A DNA stretch of 11,263 nucleotides from the NCBI GenBank assembly GCA_018398765.1, contig JAHBMJ010003374.1, forward strand, positions 1-11,263, read 5' to 3'. Position 1 is the stretch's first letter; the number at the start of each line of letters is the position of its first letter. Both the position numbers and the translations under genes were made by a program. This document shows, in pieces, positions 1 to 7,735 of this stretch. The DNA is from Chromera velia (Eukaryota; Sar; Chromeraceae). The notes below the pieces were generated by a model. It had not been told where the DNA came from, did no database searches, and saw only the letters and a list, made by a program, of their open reading frames with translations.

Positions 1-16
1 AACGGTGTTGTCCCGG
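1..16. repeat. tail end of a preceding 38-bp repeat array
   Basis: The first 16 bases match the last bases of the large array at 5764-5779 with a few substitutions, and they lead into the same AT-rich segment. The window therefore opens at the right edge of another array copy, which implies that the macro-repeat continues upstream. Only the last part of one unit is visible. Confidence 0.75.
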
Positions 17-295
17 GTCCTAGAAATCTGGCTTAGATGGTCATCAAACCTTCTAGGAAGCGAAAAAAAAAATCTAGAAAAAATGAGGTCTCCAAATAAA
101 AAATGTGAATTTTTTACAACAGGTTCAAAAATTTGCTTAAGCCACCCTAGTCGTACGAAGCTTTTTTTGCTTTCATTCAATGCCATATCGTGGGAAATTT
201 ACTACAAAAAAAATCAGCTTCTGGCGTGGCCTATTTCTTAAGCTACAATAAATCTAGTATTTGAAAGAATTACTGGACAACCGGTAGGCAGCACT
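17..295. repeat. AT-rich segment of the macro-unit, copy 1
   Basis: This is a non-periodic, AT-rich stretch with A-runs after CTAGGAAGCG and CTAGA, a TTTTTTACAACAGG run and the 8-base palindrome TCGTACGA. It has no 38-bp periodicity, unlike both neighbours, and begins sharply where the array ends. It recurs at 5780-6058. A 78-codon open frame at 5-241 crosses it, but its start lies in the array tail, it is rich in K, N, F and S, and copy 2 has single-base differences in A-runs that shift the frame. I treat it as non-coding. Its function is unknown; it acts structurally as the spacer between arrays. Confidence 0.7.
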
Positions 296-1445
296 GGGCA
301 GAGAGGTGCAATCAGGCTGCCCGTGAGTAGAGGGTAAGAGGGGTGCAGGCATGCTGCTGCCTGACCGAAGAGTGCAAGAGATTCAATATGCTACTGCCTG
401 GGTCGAGAACGAGAGAGATTTAGTCATGCGGTTGCCTGAGCAGAGAAGGGAAGATGCAGTCGTGCTGCTCCTGGGCCGACTCGGAGAGTGAAAGAGATCT
501 AATCTAAGAAAGAGGTGCAGTCAGGCTGCTCGTGAGTAAAGAGTGACAGAGATGTAGTCCTGCTGTCAACTGGGTAAGGAATGAAAGAGATGCAGTCGTA
601 CTGCTACCAGAGTAGAGAGTGAAAGAGATAAAATCAGGCCTGAGCGGAGAATGAGGGTCAAAGTGGTGTATGCGTACTGCTGCCGAAGCAAAGATTCCCA
701 AAGAATGAAGGAGATGTGGGCATGCTGCTGCCTGAGCAGAGAGATGCAGGGTGAGAGAAATATACTCATACTGAAGCCGGAGCAGGTATTTCCCCACGGA
801 GAGATGCAGGTAATTGGTGCCTGAGCAGATAGTCGGGGCCCCTCAGGAGTATGCAGGCATGCTAGCTGCTACCTGAGCAAAGAATGAAAGAGATGCCATC
901 ATGCTATTACCTGGCAAAGAGTGGAAGAGGTGTAGTCAAACGGCGGCTTGTTTGGAAGGTGACGGAGATTTGGTTATGGTGTTGCCTGGGTGGAGAGTGG
1001 GAGAGAGAGGCCTGCTGCTCTCTCAGATTTGGCAAATAGTGAGGGGAAGTGAAGTCCTGATGAGTCAGACTGACCAAGGTGGGAAAGCAACGAAGCCCTC
1101 CTCCTGTCTGAGCAGCGGGTCAAAGAAAAGAGCGTCAAGCCATGAGCTGGGGAGAGGCTATGAGCCTACGAACTCAGGGTGGTGCTGCTACGGAGGCCGA
1201 AGGCGCAAGGGGATGTAGACTCCCACGGGAGCAATTCAAAAGCCGGGGGATGTCAGACTCTGCATGGGCCACAATGAGTACTGTTGGGCATAGAGAGGAA
1301 GGCTTGTGCCTCTCTGACCGATTCTGATGAAAAGGAAGCCAGAGGGCTGGAAAACGGTACTGCCCCAAAGAAGATTAGAAAGACAAGGGGACTACGCTAT
1401 CCCGAAGCCGATCCTAAAGATGGTAACACTCTTTTCAAGGGTGTT
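296..1445. repeat. divergent 38-bp-like repeat block, copy 1
   Basis: The + strand is purine-rich and carries loosely repeated phrases such as GATGCAGTCGTGCTGCT, CTGCCTGAGCAGAGAG and GTGAAAGAGAT. Successive CTGCCTG-like cores at about 317, 357, 394, 432 and 468 are 36-40 bases apart, so the underlying period is about 38 bases, as in the neighbouring array. Spacing becomes irregular to the right, and from about 1350 the text grades into array-like phrases (CTGCCCCAAAGAAGATTAG). Several units have a short dyad, for example GCAGT at 592-596 with ACTGC at 600-604. Open frames here (such as 901-1218 + and 504-797 -) are not preserved in the second copy and look like chance. I infer an old, diverged relative of the array repeat. 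Confidence 0.6.
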
Positions 1446-1800
1446 TCTCTTAGAGAAGATCAAAAAAAGTGAGAGACTGTGCTCTTCAAAACCGAACCGA
1501 AACTAGGAACCGCAATGGAGAGGGGACTGTGATCGAATTCCTCTAAAGAGGACCCAAAAAGGCGAAGGGGCTGTGCTCCTCTAAAAAGGAACCAAAAAGG
1601 TGAGGAGTTGTGCTGTTTTAAAGAAGAACCGAAAAAGAGAGGGATGGTGCACCCCCATGGAAGGTTCAAAAGGTGAGGGGACTGACACTGTACTCCTTGA
1701 AAGAAGATCCAGAAAGGTGAGAGGACTGTGCTACCCTAAATATGATGTGAAAAGGTGAGGGGACTGTGCTCCACTGCTCCCCCAAAGATGATACGAGAAA
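1446..1800. repeat. irregular left edge of the 38-bp array
   Basis: The first units are degenerate and uneven. Spacing between successive CTGTG-like cores from about 1475 is roughly 50, 44, 37, 37 and 43 bases before settling at 38. The unit bodies also differ (for example CTCTTCAAAACCGAACC and CTCTAAAGAGGACCC). Edge units that escape homogenisation are typical of satellite arrays. This part lies outside the two 1.98 kb higher-order copies. Confidence 0.65.
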
Positions 1801-3774
1801 GTGAGGGAACTGTGTTTTCCTAACGATGATATGAAAAGGTGAGGGGACTATGCTCCCTCAAAGAAGATCCGGAACGGTGAGAGGACTGTGCTACCCTAAA
1901 GATGAAGCAAAAATTTTAAGGTAAGGGGACTCTATCGCCCCAAAGATGATGCAAGAAGGTGAGAGGACTGTGCTCCCCCCAAGATGATGTGAAAAGTTAG
2001 GGGGACTGTGCTTCCCCAAAGAAGATCCGGAAAGGTGAGGGGACTGTGCTCCCCCAAAGACGATATGAAAAGGTGAGGGGACTGTGCTCCCGCAAAGATG
2101 ATGCGAAAAGGTGAGGGGACTGTGCTCGATCCCCTAACGATAATGCGAAAAGGTGAGGGGACCTAGGAGAGGGCTGTGCCCCTCCAAAGATGATGCGAGA
2201 AGGTGAGGGGACTGTTCTCCTCTAAAGATGATGCGAAAAGGTGAGGGGACTGTGCTCCACTGCTCCCCCAAAGATGATGCAAGAAGGTGAGGGAACTATG
2301 TTCCCTTAACGATGATATGAAAACTTTAAAGTGAGAGGACTATGCTCTCCCAAAGACGCCTATACAAAGAAGATCTGAAAAGGTGAGGGGACTGTACTCC
2401 CCCAAAGGAAAACCGAAAAGGTGAGGGAACTGTGCTCCCCCAAGGATGATGCAAAAGGGCGAGGGATATTGCTCCCCCAAAGGTGCTCCAAAAAGGCAAA
2501 GGGACGGTGATCCCTCACCGAAATGATGAGGAGGCGGTGCCACTCCAAAGAAGATACGGATGATTGAGGAGACAGTGCTCCTCCAAAGAAAATCCGACAC
2601 AGTGAAGGGACGTCATAGTGCTACCCTAAAGAAGATGCAAATGAGCGAGGGGGCAATGCTCCCCCACAGAAGATCCGAAACAATGAGAGGACAGTGTTGC
2701 CCCAGCAAAGATGTGAAAGAGCGAGGAGGCGGTCACGTGCTCCCCCAGAGAAGATTGGAAACGGTGCGGGGACGGTGCAGCCCCAAAGAAGATCCGATTC
2801 GGAAAAGGCGAGAGGGCGGTGTTACCCCAAAGAAGATCGGAAAAGGCGCGAAGGGATGGTGCGGCCCCAAAGAAGATCCGAAAAGGTGAGGGGACTGTGT
2901 TTTCCTGACTAGTCCCCCGACGATGATATGAAAAGGTGAGGGGACTGTGCTCCCCCAAAGGAAAACCAAAAAGGTGAGGGGACTGTGCTTCGCCAAAAAA
3001 GATGCGAAAACTTTAAGGTGAGGGGACTGTGCTCCCCTAAAGGAAAACCGAAAAGGTGAGGGGATAGTCACTGTGCATACTCCTCCAAGGATGATGCGAA
3101 AGGGCAAGGGACAGTGTTCCCCCAAAGAAGATCGGAAAAGGCCAGGGGATGCTGCTGTCCCAAAGGCGCTCCAAAAAGGTAAAGGGACGGTGATCCCCCA
3201 AAGAAGATCGGATTCCGAAAACCGTGGAGAGGCAGTGCTGCCCCAAAGAAGATACAGATGAACGAGGGGGTAGTGCTCCCCTAAAGAAGATCCGATACAG
3301 TGAAGGGACCATCACGGTGCTGCCCTAAAAAAGATGCGGAAGAGTGAGGGGGCGGTGCTCCCCCAAAGAAGATCTAAAACAATGAGGGGACGGTGTTGCC
3401 CCAGTGAAGATGCAGATAAGCGAGGGGGCAGTGCTCCCCCAAAGAAGATCCGAAATAGTAAGGGGATGGTGCTGCCCCAAAGAAGATGTGGAAGAGCAAG
3501 GAGGCGGTGCTCCTCCCAAAAAGAACCAAAATTATAGTGAGGGGACGGTATTGCCCCAAATAAGATGCAGAAGAGCGAGAAGGCGGTGCTCCCCCAAAAG
3601 GGATACAAAACAATGAGGGGATGGTGTTGCTCCAGCGAAGATGCGGCAAGATATGGATGAGTAAGGGGGCGGTGCTCCTCCAAAGAAGATCCGAAATAGT
3701 GAGGGGACGGTGTTGTCCCAAAGGAGATGCGGATGAGCGAAGGGGCGGTGCTCCTCCAAAGAAGATCCAAGACA
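1801..3774. repeat. higher-order repeat unit, copy 1 (about 1.97 kb)
   Basis: The order of variant 38-bp units in this stretch is repeated in 3775-5756. The offset is 1974 bases at its start and through position 2341 (TATGCTCTCCCAAAGACGCC recurs at 4315), and 1982 bases by position 3069 (CACTGTGCAT recurs at 5051). About 8 bases of net indel therefore lie between those points. Rare markers shared at matching places include the ATTCCGAAAACCGTGGAGAG phrase and the CATCACGGTGCT loop insertion. The block duplicated as a unit after its internal variants had arisen. Confidence 0.85.
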
Positions 3775-5756
3775 GTGAGGGAACGGTGTTCCCCTAACGA
3801 TGACATGAAAAAGTGAGGGGACTATGCTCCCTTAAAGAAGATCCAGAAAGGTGAGGGGACTGTGCTACCCTAAAGATGAAGCCAAAACTTTAAGGTAAGG
3901 GGACTGTGTCGCCCCAAAGATGATACAAGAAGGTGAGAGGACTGTGCTCCCCCCAAGATGATGTGAAAAGTTAGGGGGACTGTGCTTCCCCAAAGAAGAT
4001 CCGGAAAAGTGAGGGGACTGTGCTCCCCCAAAGATGATATGAAAAGGTGAGTGGACTGTGCTCTCGCAAAGATGATGCGAAAAAGTGAGGGGACTGTGCT
4101 CAATCCCCTAACGATAATGCGAAAAGGTGAGGGGACTTAGGAGGGGGCTGTGCCCCTCCAAAGATGATACAAGAAGGTGAAGGGACTGTTCTCCTCTAAA
4201 GATGATGCGAAAAGGTGAGGGGACTGTGCTCCACTGCTCCCCCAAAGATGATACAAGAAGGTGAGGGAACTGTGTTCCCTTAACGATGATATGAAAACTT
4301 TAAGGTGAGAGGACTATGCTCTCCCAAAGACGCCTATACAAAGAAGATCTGAAAAGGTGAGGGGACTGTACTCCTCCAAAAGAAAACCGAAAAGATGAGG
4401 GAACTGTGCTCCCCCAAGGATGATGTGAAAGGGCAAGGAACATTGCTCTTCCAAAGGCGCTCCAAAAAGGCAAAGGGACGGTGATCCCCCACAGAAGATC
4501 CGAAACGATGAGGAGGCGGTGCCACTCCAAAGAAGATGTAGATGAGTGAGGAGGCGGTGCTCCTCCAAAGAAGATCCAACACAGTGAAGGGACGTCATAG
4601 TGCTACCCTAAAGAAGATGTGAATGAGCGAGGGGGCAATGCTCTCCCACAGAAGATCTGAAACAATGAGGGGATGGTGTTGCCCCAGCGAAGATGCAGAA
4701 AAGCGAGGGGGCGGTCACCGTGCTCCCCCAGAGAAGATCGGAAACGGTGCGGGGACGGTGCGGCCCCAAAGAGGATCCGATTCAGAAAAGGCGAGAGGGC
4801 GGTGTTACCCCAAAGAAGATCGGAAAGGCGCGAGGGGACGGTGCGGCCCCAAAGAAGATCTGAAAAGGTGAGGGGACGGTGTTTTCCTGACTAGTCTCCC
4901 GACCATGATGTGAAAAGGTGAGGGAACTGTGCTCCCCCAAAGGAAAACCAAAAAGGTGAGGGGACTGTGCTCCCCCAAAGAAGATGCGAAAACTTTAAGG
5001 TGAGGGGACTGTGCTCCCCTAAAGGAAAACCGAAAAGGTGAGGAGATAGTCACTGTGCATACTTCTCTAAGGATGATGCAAAAGGGCAAGGGACGGTGAT
5101 CCCCCAAAGGAGATCGGAAAAGGCCAGGGGATGCTACTGTCCCAAAAGCGCTCCAAAAAGGTAAAGGGACGGTGATCCCCCAAAGAAGATCGGATTCCGA
5201 AAACCGTGGAGAGGCAGTGCTGCCCCAAAGAAGATACAGATGAGCGAGGGGGTAGTGCTCCCCTAAAGAAGATCCGATACAGTGAAAGGACCATCACGGT
5301 GCTACCCTAAAGAAGATGCGGAAGAGTGAGGGGGCGGTGCTCCCCCAAAGAAGATCTAAAACAATGAGGGGACGGTGTTACCCCAGTGAAGATGCAGATA
5401 AGCGAGGGGGCAGTGCTCCCCCAAAGAAGATCCGAAATAGTAAGGGGATGGTGCTGCCCCAAAGAAGATGTGGAAGAGCAAGGAGGCGGTGCTCCTCCCA
5501 AAAAGAACCAAAATTATAGTGAGGGGACGGTGTTGCCCCAAATAAGATGCAGAAGAGCGAGGAGACGGTGCTTCCCCAAAAGGGATACGAAACAATGAGG
5601 GAACGGTGTTGCTCCAGCGAAGATGCGGCAAGATATGGATGAGCAAGAGGGCGGTGCTCCTCCAAAGAAGATCCGAAACAGTAAAGGGACGGTGTTGTTC
5701 CAAAAGAGATACGGATGAGCGAAGAGGCGGTGCTCTTTCAAAGAAGATCCGAGACA
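3775..5756. repeat. higher-order repeat unit, copy 2 (about 1.98 kb)
   Basis: This is the second copy of the block described for 1801-3774, starting at the equivalent GTGAGGGAAC phrase. It ends where the same phrase begins again at 5757, and that third start is cut off after about 22 bases by the AT-rich segment. The junction with the AT-rich segment therefore falls close to a higher-order boundary, and the same point is seen at the window start. Differences from copy 1 are scattered substitutions plus a few short indels. Confidence 0.85.
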
Positions 5757-5779
5757 ATGAGAGAACCGTGTTATCCCAG

Positions 5780-6058
5780 GTCCTAGAAATCTGGCTTAGA
5801 TGGTCATCAAACCTTCTAGAAAGCGAAAAAAAAATCTAGAAAAAATGAGGTCTCCAAATAAGAAATATGAATTTTTTACAACAGGTTCAAAAATGTTGCT
5901 TAAACCACTCTAGTCGTACGAAGCTTTTTTTTGCTTTCATTTAATGCCATATTGTGAGAAATTTACTACAAAAAAAATCAGCTTCTAGCGTGGCTTATTT
6001 CTTAAGCTACAATAGATCTAGTATTTGAAAGACTTACTGGATAACCGGTAGGCAGCAC
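5780..6058. repeat. AT-rich segment of the macro-unit, copy 2
   Basis: This is the second copy of the segment at 17-295, with scattered substitutions and A-run length changes (nine A bases instead of ten after AAGCG). As in copy 1, it begins immediately after the last array unit and ends where the CAGAGAGGTGCAATCAGG phrase begins. Its retention with low divergence follows from the recent macro-duplication and is not in itself evidence of function. Confidence 0.7.
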
Positions 6059-7211
6059 TGGGCAGAGAGGTGCAATCAGGCTGCCCGTGAGTAGAGGGTA
6101 AGAGGGGTGCAGGCATGCTGCTGCCTGACCGAAGAGTGCAAGAGATTCAATATGCTACTGCCTGGGTCAAGAGCGAGAGAGATTTAATCATGCGGATGCC
6201 TGAGCAGAGAAGGGAAGATGCAGTCGTGCTGCTCCTGGGCCGACTCGGAGAGTGAAAGAGATCTAATCTAGGAAAGAGGTGCAGTCAGGCTGCTCGTGAG
6301 TAAGGAGTGACAGAGATGTAGTCCTGCTGTTGACTGGGCAAGGAATGAAAGAGATGCAGTCGTACTGCTGCCGAAGTAGAGAGTGAGAGAGATGAAATCA
6401 GGCCTGAGCGGAGAATGAGGGTCAAAGTGGTGTATACGTACTGCTGCCGAAGCAAAGATTCCCAAAGAATGAAGGAGATGTGGGCATGCTGCTGCCTGAG
6501 CAGAGAGATGCAGGGTGAAAGAAATATACTCATGCTGAAGCCGGAGCAGGTATTGCCTCACGGAGAGATGCAGGTAATTGGTGCCTGAGCAGATAGTCGG
6601 GGCCCCTCAGGAGTATGCAGGCATGCTAGCTGCTACCTGAGCAAAGAATGAAAGAGATGCCATCATGCTATTACCTGGCAGAAAGTGGAAGAGGTGTAGT
6701 CAAACGGCGGCTTGTTTGGAAGGTGACGGAGATTTGGTTATGGTGTTGCCTGGGTGGAGAGTGGGAGAGAGACAGGCCTGCTGCTCTCTCAGATTTGGCA
6801 AATAGTGAGGGGAAGTGAAGTCCTGATGAGTCAGACTGACCGAGGTGCGAAAGCAACGAAGCCCGCCTCCTGTCTGAGCAGCGGGTCAAAGAAAAGAGCG
6901 TCGAGCCATGAGCTGGGGAGAGGCTATGAGCCCACGGACTCAGGGTGGTGCTGCCACGGGGGCCGAAGGCGCAAGGGGATGTAGACTCCCATGGGAACAA
7001 TTCAAAAGCCGGGGGATGTCAGACTTTGCATGGGCCGCAATGAGTACTGTTGGGCATAGAGAGGAAGGCTTATGCCTCTCTGACCGATTCTGATGAAAAG
7101 GAAGCCAGAGGGCTGGAGAACGGTACTGCCCCAAAGAAGATTAGAAAGACAAGGGGACTGCGCTGTCCCGAAGCCGATCCTAAAGATGGTGACACTGTTC
7201 TTAAGGGTGTT
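6059..7211. repeat. divergent 38-bp-like repeat block, copy 2
   Basis: This is the second copy of 296-1445, with the same order of phrases. A 2-base indel near 6770 (GAGAGACAGGCC against GAGAGAGGCC in copy 1) shifts the reading frame that was open in copy 1. Amino acid-changing differences are frequent in the shared open stretch at 6754-6984. Both facts argue against a protein-coding role. Confidence 0.6.
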
Positions 7212-7344
7212 ATTAAAAATAATTTTGAAAGTGGCTGTTTATCGATGGTTAAGTATATTTAAGGTAATTTAAGATTCTTTTGATGTATTTAGGTATATTC
7301 GGTATTATAGGGTCTCTGACCTTCATAACTTTGAAATCAGCTAA

Positions 7345-7361
7345 GATCAGACTGTCTGATC
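7345..7361. repeat. perfect 8-bp dyad around one base
   Basis: GATCAGAC and GTCTGATC are exact reverse complements separated by a single T. It could be a protein-binding dyad, but it stands alone in AT-rich non-coding DNA with no nearby gene, so no role can be assigned. Confidence 0.5.
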
Positions 7362-7448
7362 AGTACACATAAGTACATACATAAAATTTCAATAAATCGA
7401 TTAAGATCTATTAAGTACACTCTGCTGTTAAGAGTAACTAACTTAGTT

Positions 7449-7485
7449 TGGTTACCAAGGCGGCCGTTAGGCCACTTGGTAACCA
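7449..7485. repeat. hairpin in the left arm of the inverted-repeat element
   Basis: TGGTTACCAAG (7449-7459) pairs perfectly with CTTGGTAACCA (7475-7485). An inner stem of GGCC (7462-7465) pairs with GGCC (7470-7473) around a GTTA loop. A second, mutually exclusive stem uses GTAACCAT (7479-7486) with ATGGTTAC (7491-7498) around TTTC. The left arm is thus internally foldable as well as complementary to the right arm. Confidence 0.65.
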
Positions 7486-7530
7486 TTTTCATGGTTACAG
7501 TAATCCTGCAGAGCTGGGCGACGCACAATA

Positions 7531-7582
7531 ATAAAAAAAAAGAAAAAAAAAATCTTGAGAAGCCTAATCTTTTTTATTTTTT
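7531..7582. repeat. A-tract/T-tract hairpin, left
   Basis: A run of A bases interrupted once by G, ending AAATCTTGA, is followed 8-10 bases later by AATCTTTTTTATTTTTT. The two halves can pair with each other. A similar A-tract/TCTTGA/T-tract arrangement recurs at 7682-7735, so the motif appears twice inside the inverted-repeat element. Confidence 0.55.
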
Positions 7583-7681
7583 AAATTATATATTATTGGA
7601 AGTGCTAAACATATAATAAACACACATCTAACTACAAAACCTACCTTTGCTAAGTTTGCTTGGACCTTTGACCATCAGACT

Positions 7682-7735
7682 AAAAAAAAAAAAAAAGAAA
7701 AAAAAATCTTGACATATCTATTCTTTTTTTTTTTT
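7682..7735. repeat. A-tract/T-tract hairpin, right
   Basis: Fifteen A bases, a G, nine more A bases, then TCTTGACATATCTATTC and a run of T bases. It resembles 7531-7582 in direct orientation and, because it is nearly self-complementary, also in inverted orientation. Strand slippage can explain the length differences. Confidence 0.55.

Larger units (their letters stand above)
1..5763. repeat. 5.76 kb satellite macro-unit, complete copy
   Basis: Positions 1-1445 recur almost unchanged at 5764-7211. The offset is 5763 at the left end (GGTCCTAGAAATCTGG at 16 and 5779), 5764 near position 237 and 5766 at position 1439, so only a few short indels separate the copies. The unit consists of an AT-rich segment, a divergent 38-bp-like block and a dense 38-bp array. 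By eye the copies are very similar, and many of the differences I checked are transitions, so the duplication is recent compared with the divergence inside the array. A tandem macro-satellite is inferred. A local duplication of only two copies is also possible, because only one full period is visible. Confidence 0.85.
1446..5778. repeat. 38-bp tandem repeat array (minisatellite, about 110 units)
   Basis: The basic unit is 38 bases. In order it reads AAGGTGAGG, an arm of the GGGGA type, a loop such as CTGTGC or CGGTGC, an arm of the TCCCC type, then CCAAAGAAGATCCGAAA or CAAAGATGATGCGAAA. The ACTGT core recurs at 1726, 1764, 1968, 2006, 2044, 2082 and 2120 with exact 38-base steps where no insertion intervenes. 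Longer units of 43, 44 and 46 bases carry small insertions. Because 38 is not a multiple of three, translation rotates through all frames, and many long stop-free stretches appear on both strands (up to 164 codons at 3312-3806 on -). They are not conserved between the two 1.98 kb copies, so I read them as by-products. The + strand is strongly purine-rich. Confidence 0.92.
5764..7211. repeat. 5.76 kb satellite macro-unit, truncated copy 2
   Basis: This matches 1-1445 nearly base for base. It includes an AT-rich segment and the divergent block but no following array. Identity ends at AAGGGTGTT (7203-7211). After the matching phrase (1437-1445), copy 1 continues with TCTCTTAGAGAAGATC and the array, whereas copy 2 continues with ATTAAAAATAATTTTG and unrelated AT-rich DNA. 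The right end of the satellite domain is therefore a clean breakpoint. Confidence 0.88.

Noticed and set aside
504-797. 97-codon - strand frame, also open in copy 2 at 6268-6561
   Set aside because: It is open in both copies, but the copies are recent duplicates and the peptide is a translation of the 38-bp-like repeat (recurring LHLCHSL/YISL-type phrases). No independent coding evidence is present.
901-1218. 105-codon + open frame in the divergent block
   Set aside because: The second macro-copy has a 2-base indel that breaks the N-terminal half, and the shared part shows mostly amino acid-changing differences. The sequence is low-complexity repeat.
3312-3806. 164-codon - strand open frame, the longest within the array
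   Set aside because: The unit length of 38 bases and scarcity of stop triplets give long open stretches in many frames on both strands. In the second 1.98 kb copy the same frame is cut to about 95 codons (5378-5665), so it is not maintained.
5356-5757. 133-codon - strand open frame in the array
   Set aside because: It has the same repeat-derived composition, and its counterpart in the first higher-order copy is shorter and has a different start. No domain or signal is visible.
1446-5778. CRISPR array
   Set aside because: Units are contiguous with no unique spacers between constant repeats, and the surroundings are eukaryotic with a LINE. It is a minisatellite.
1446-5778. G-quadruplex array
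   Set aside because: G-runs recur only once per 38 bases, so classical short-loop quadruplexes are not formed within a unit. The arm pairing explains the G-runs better.
1-7211. rDNA intergenic spacer or telomere-linked repeat
   Set aside because: Nested spacer-like organisation suggested it, but no rRNA sequence or telomeric repeat is in the window, so there is no support.
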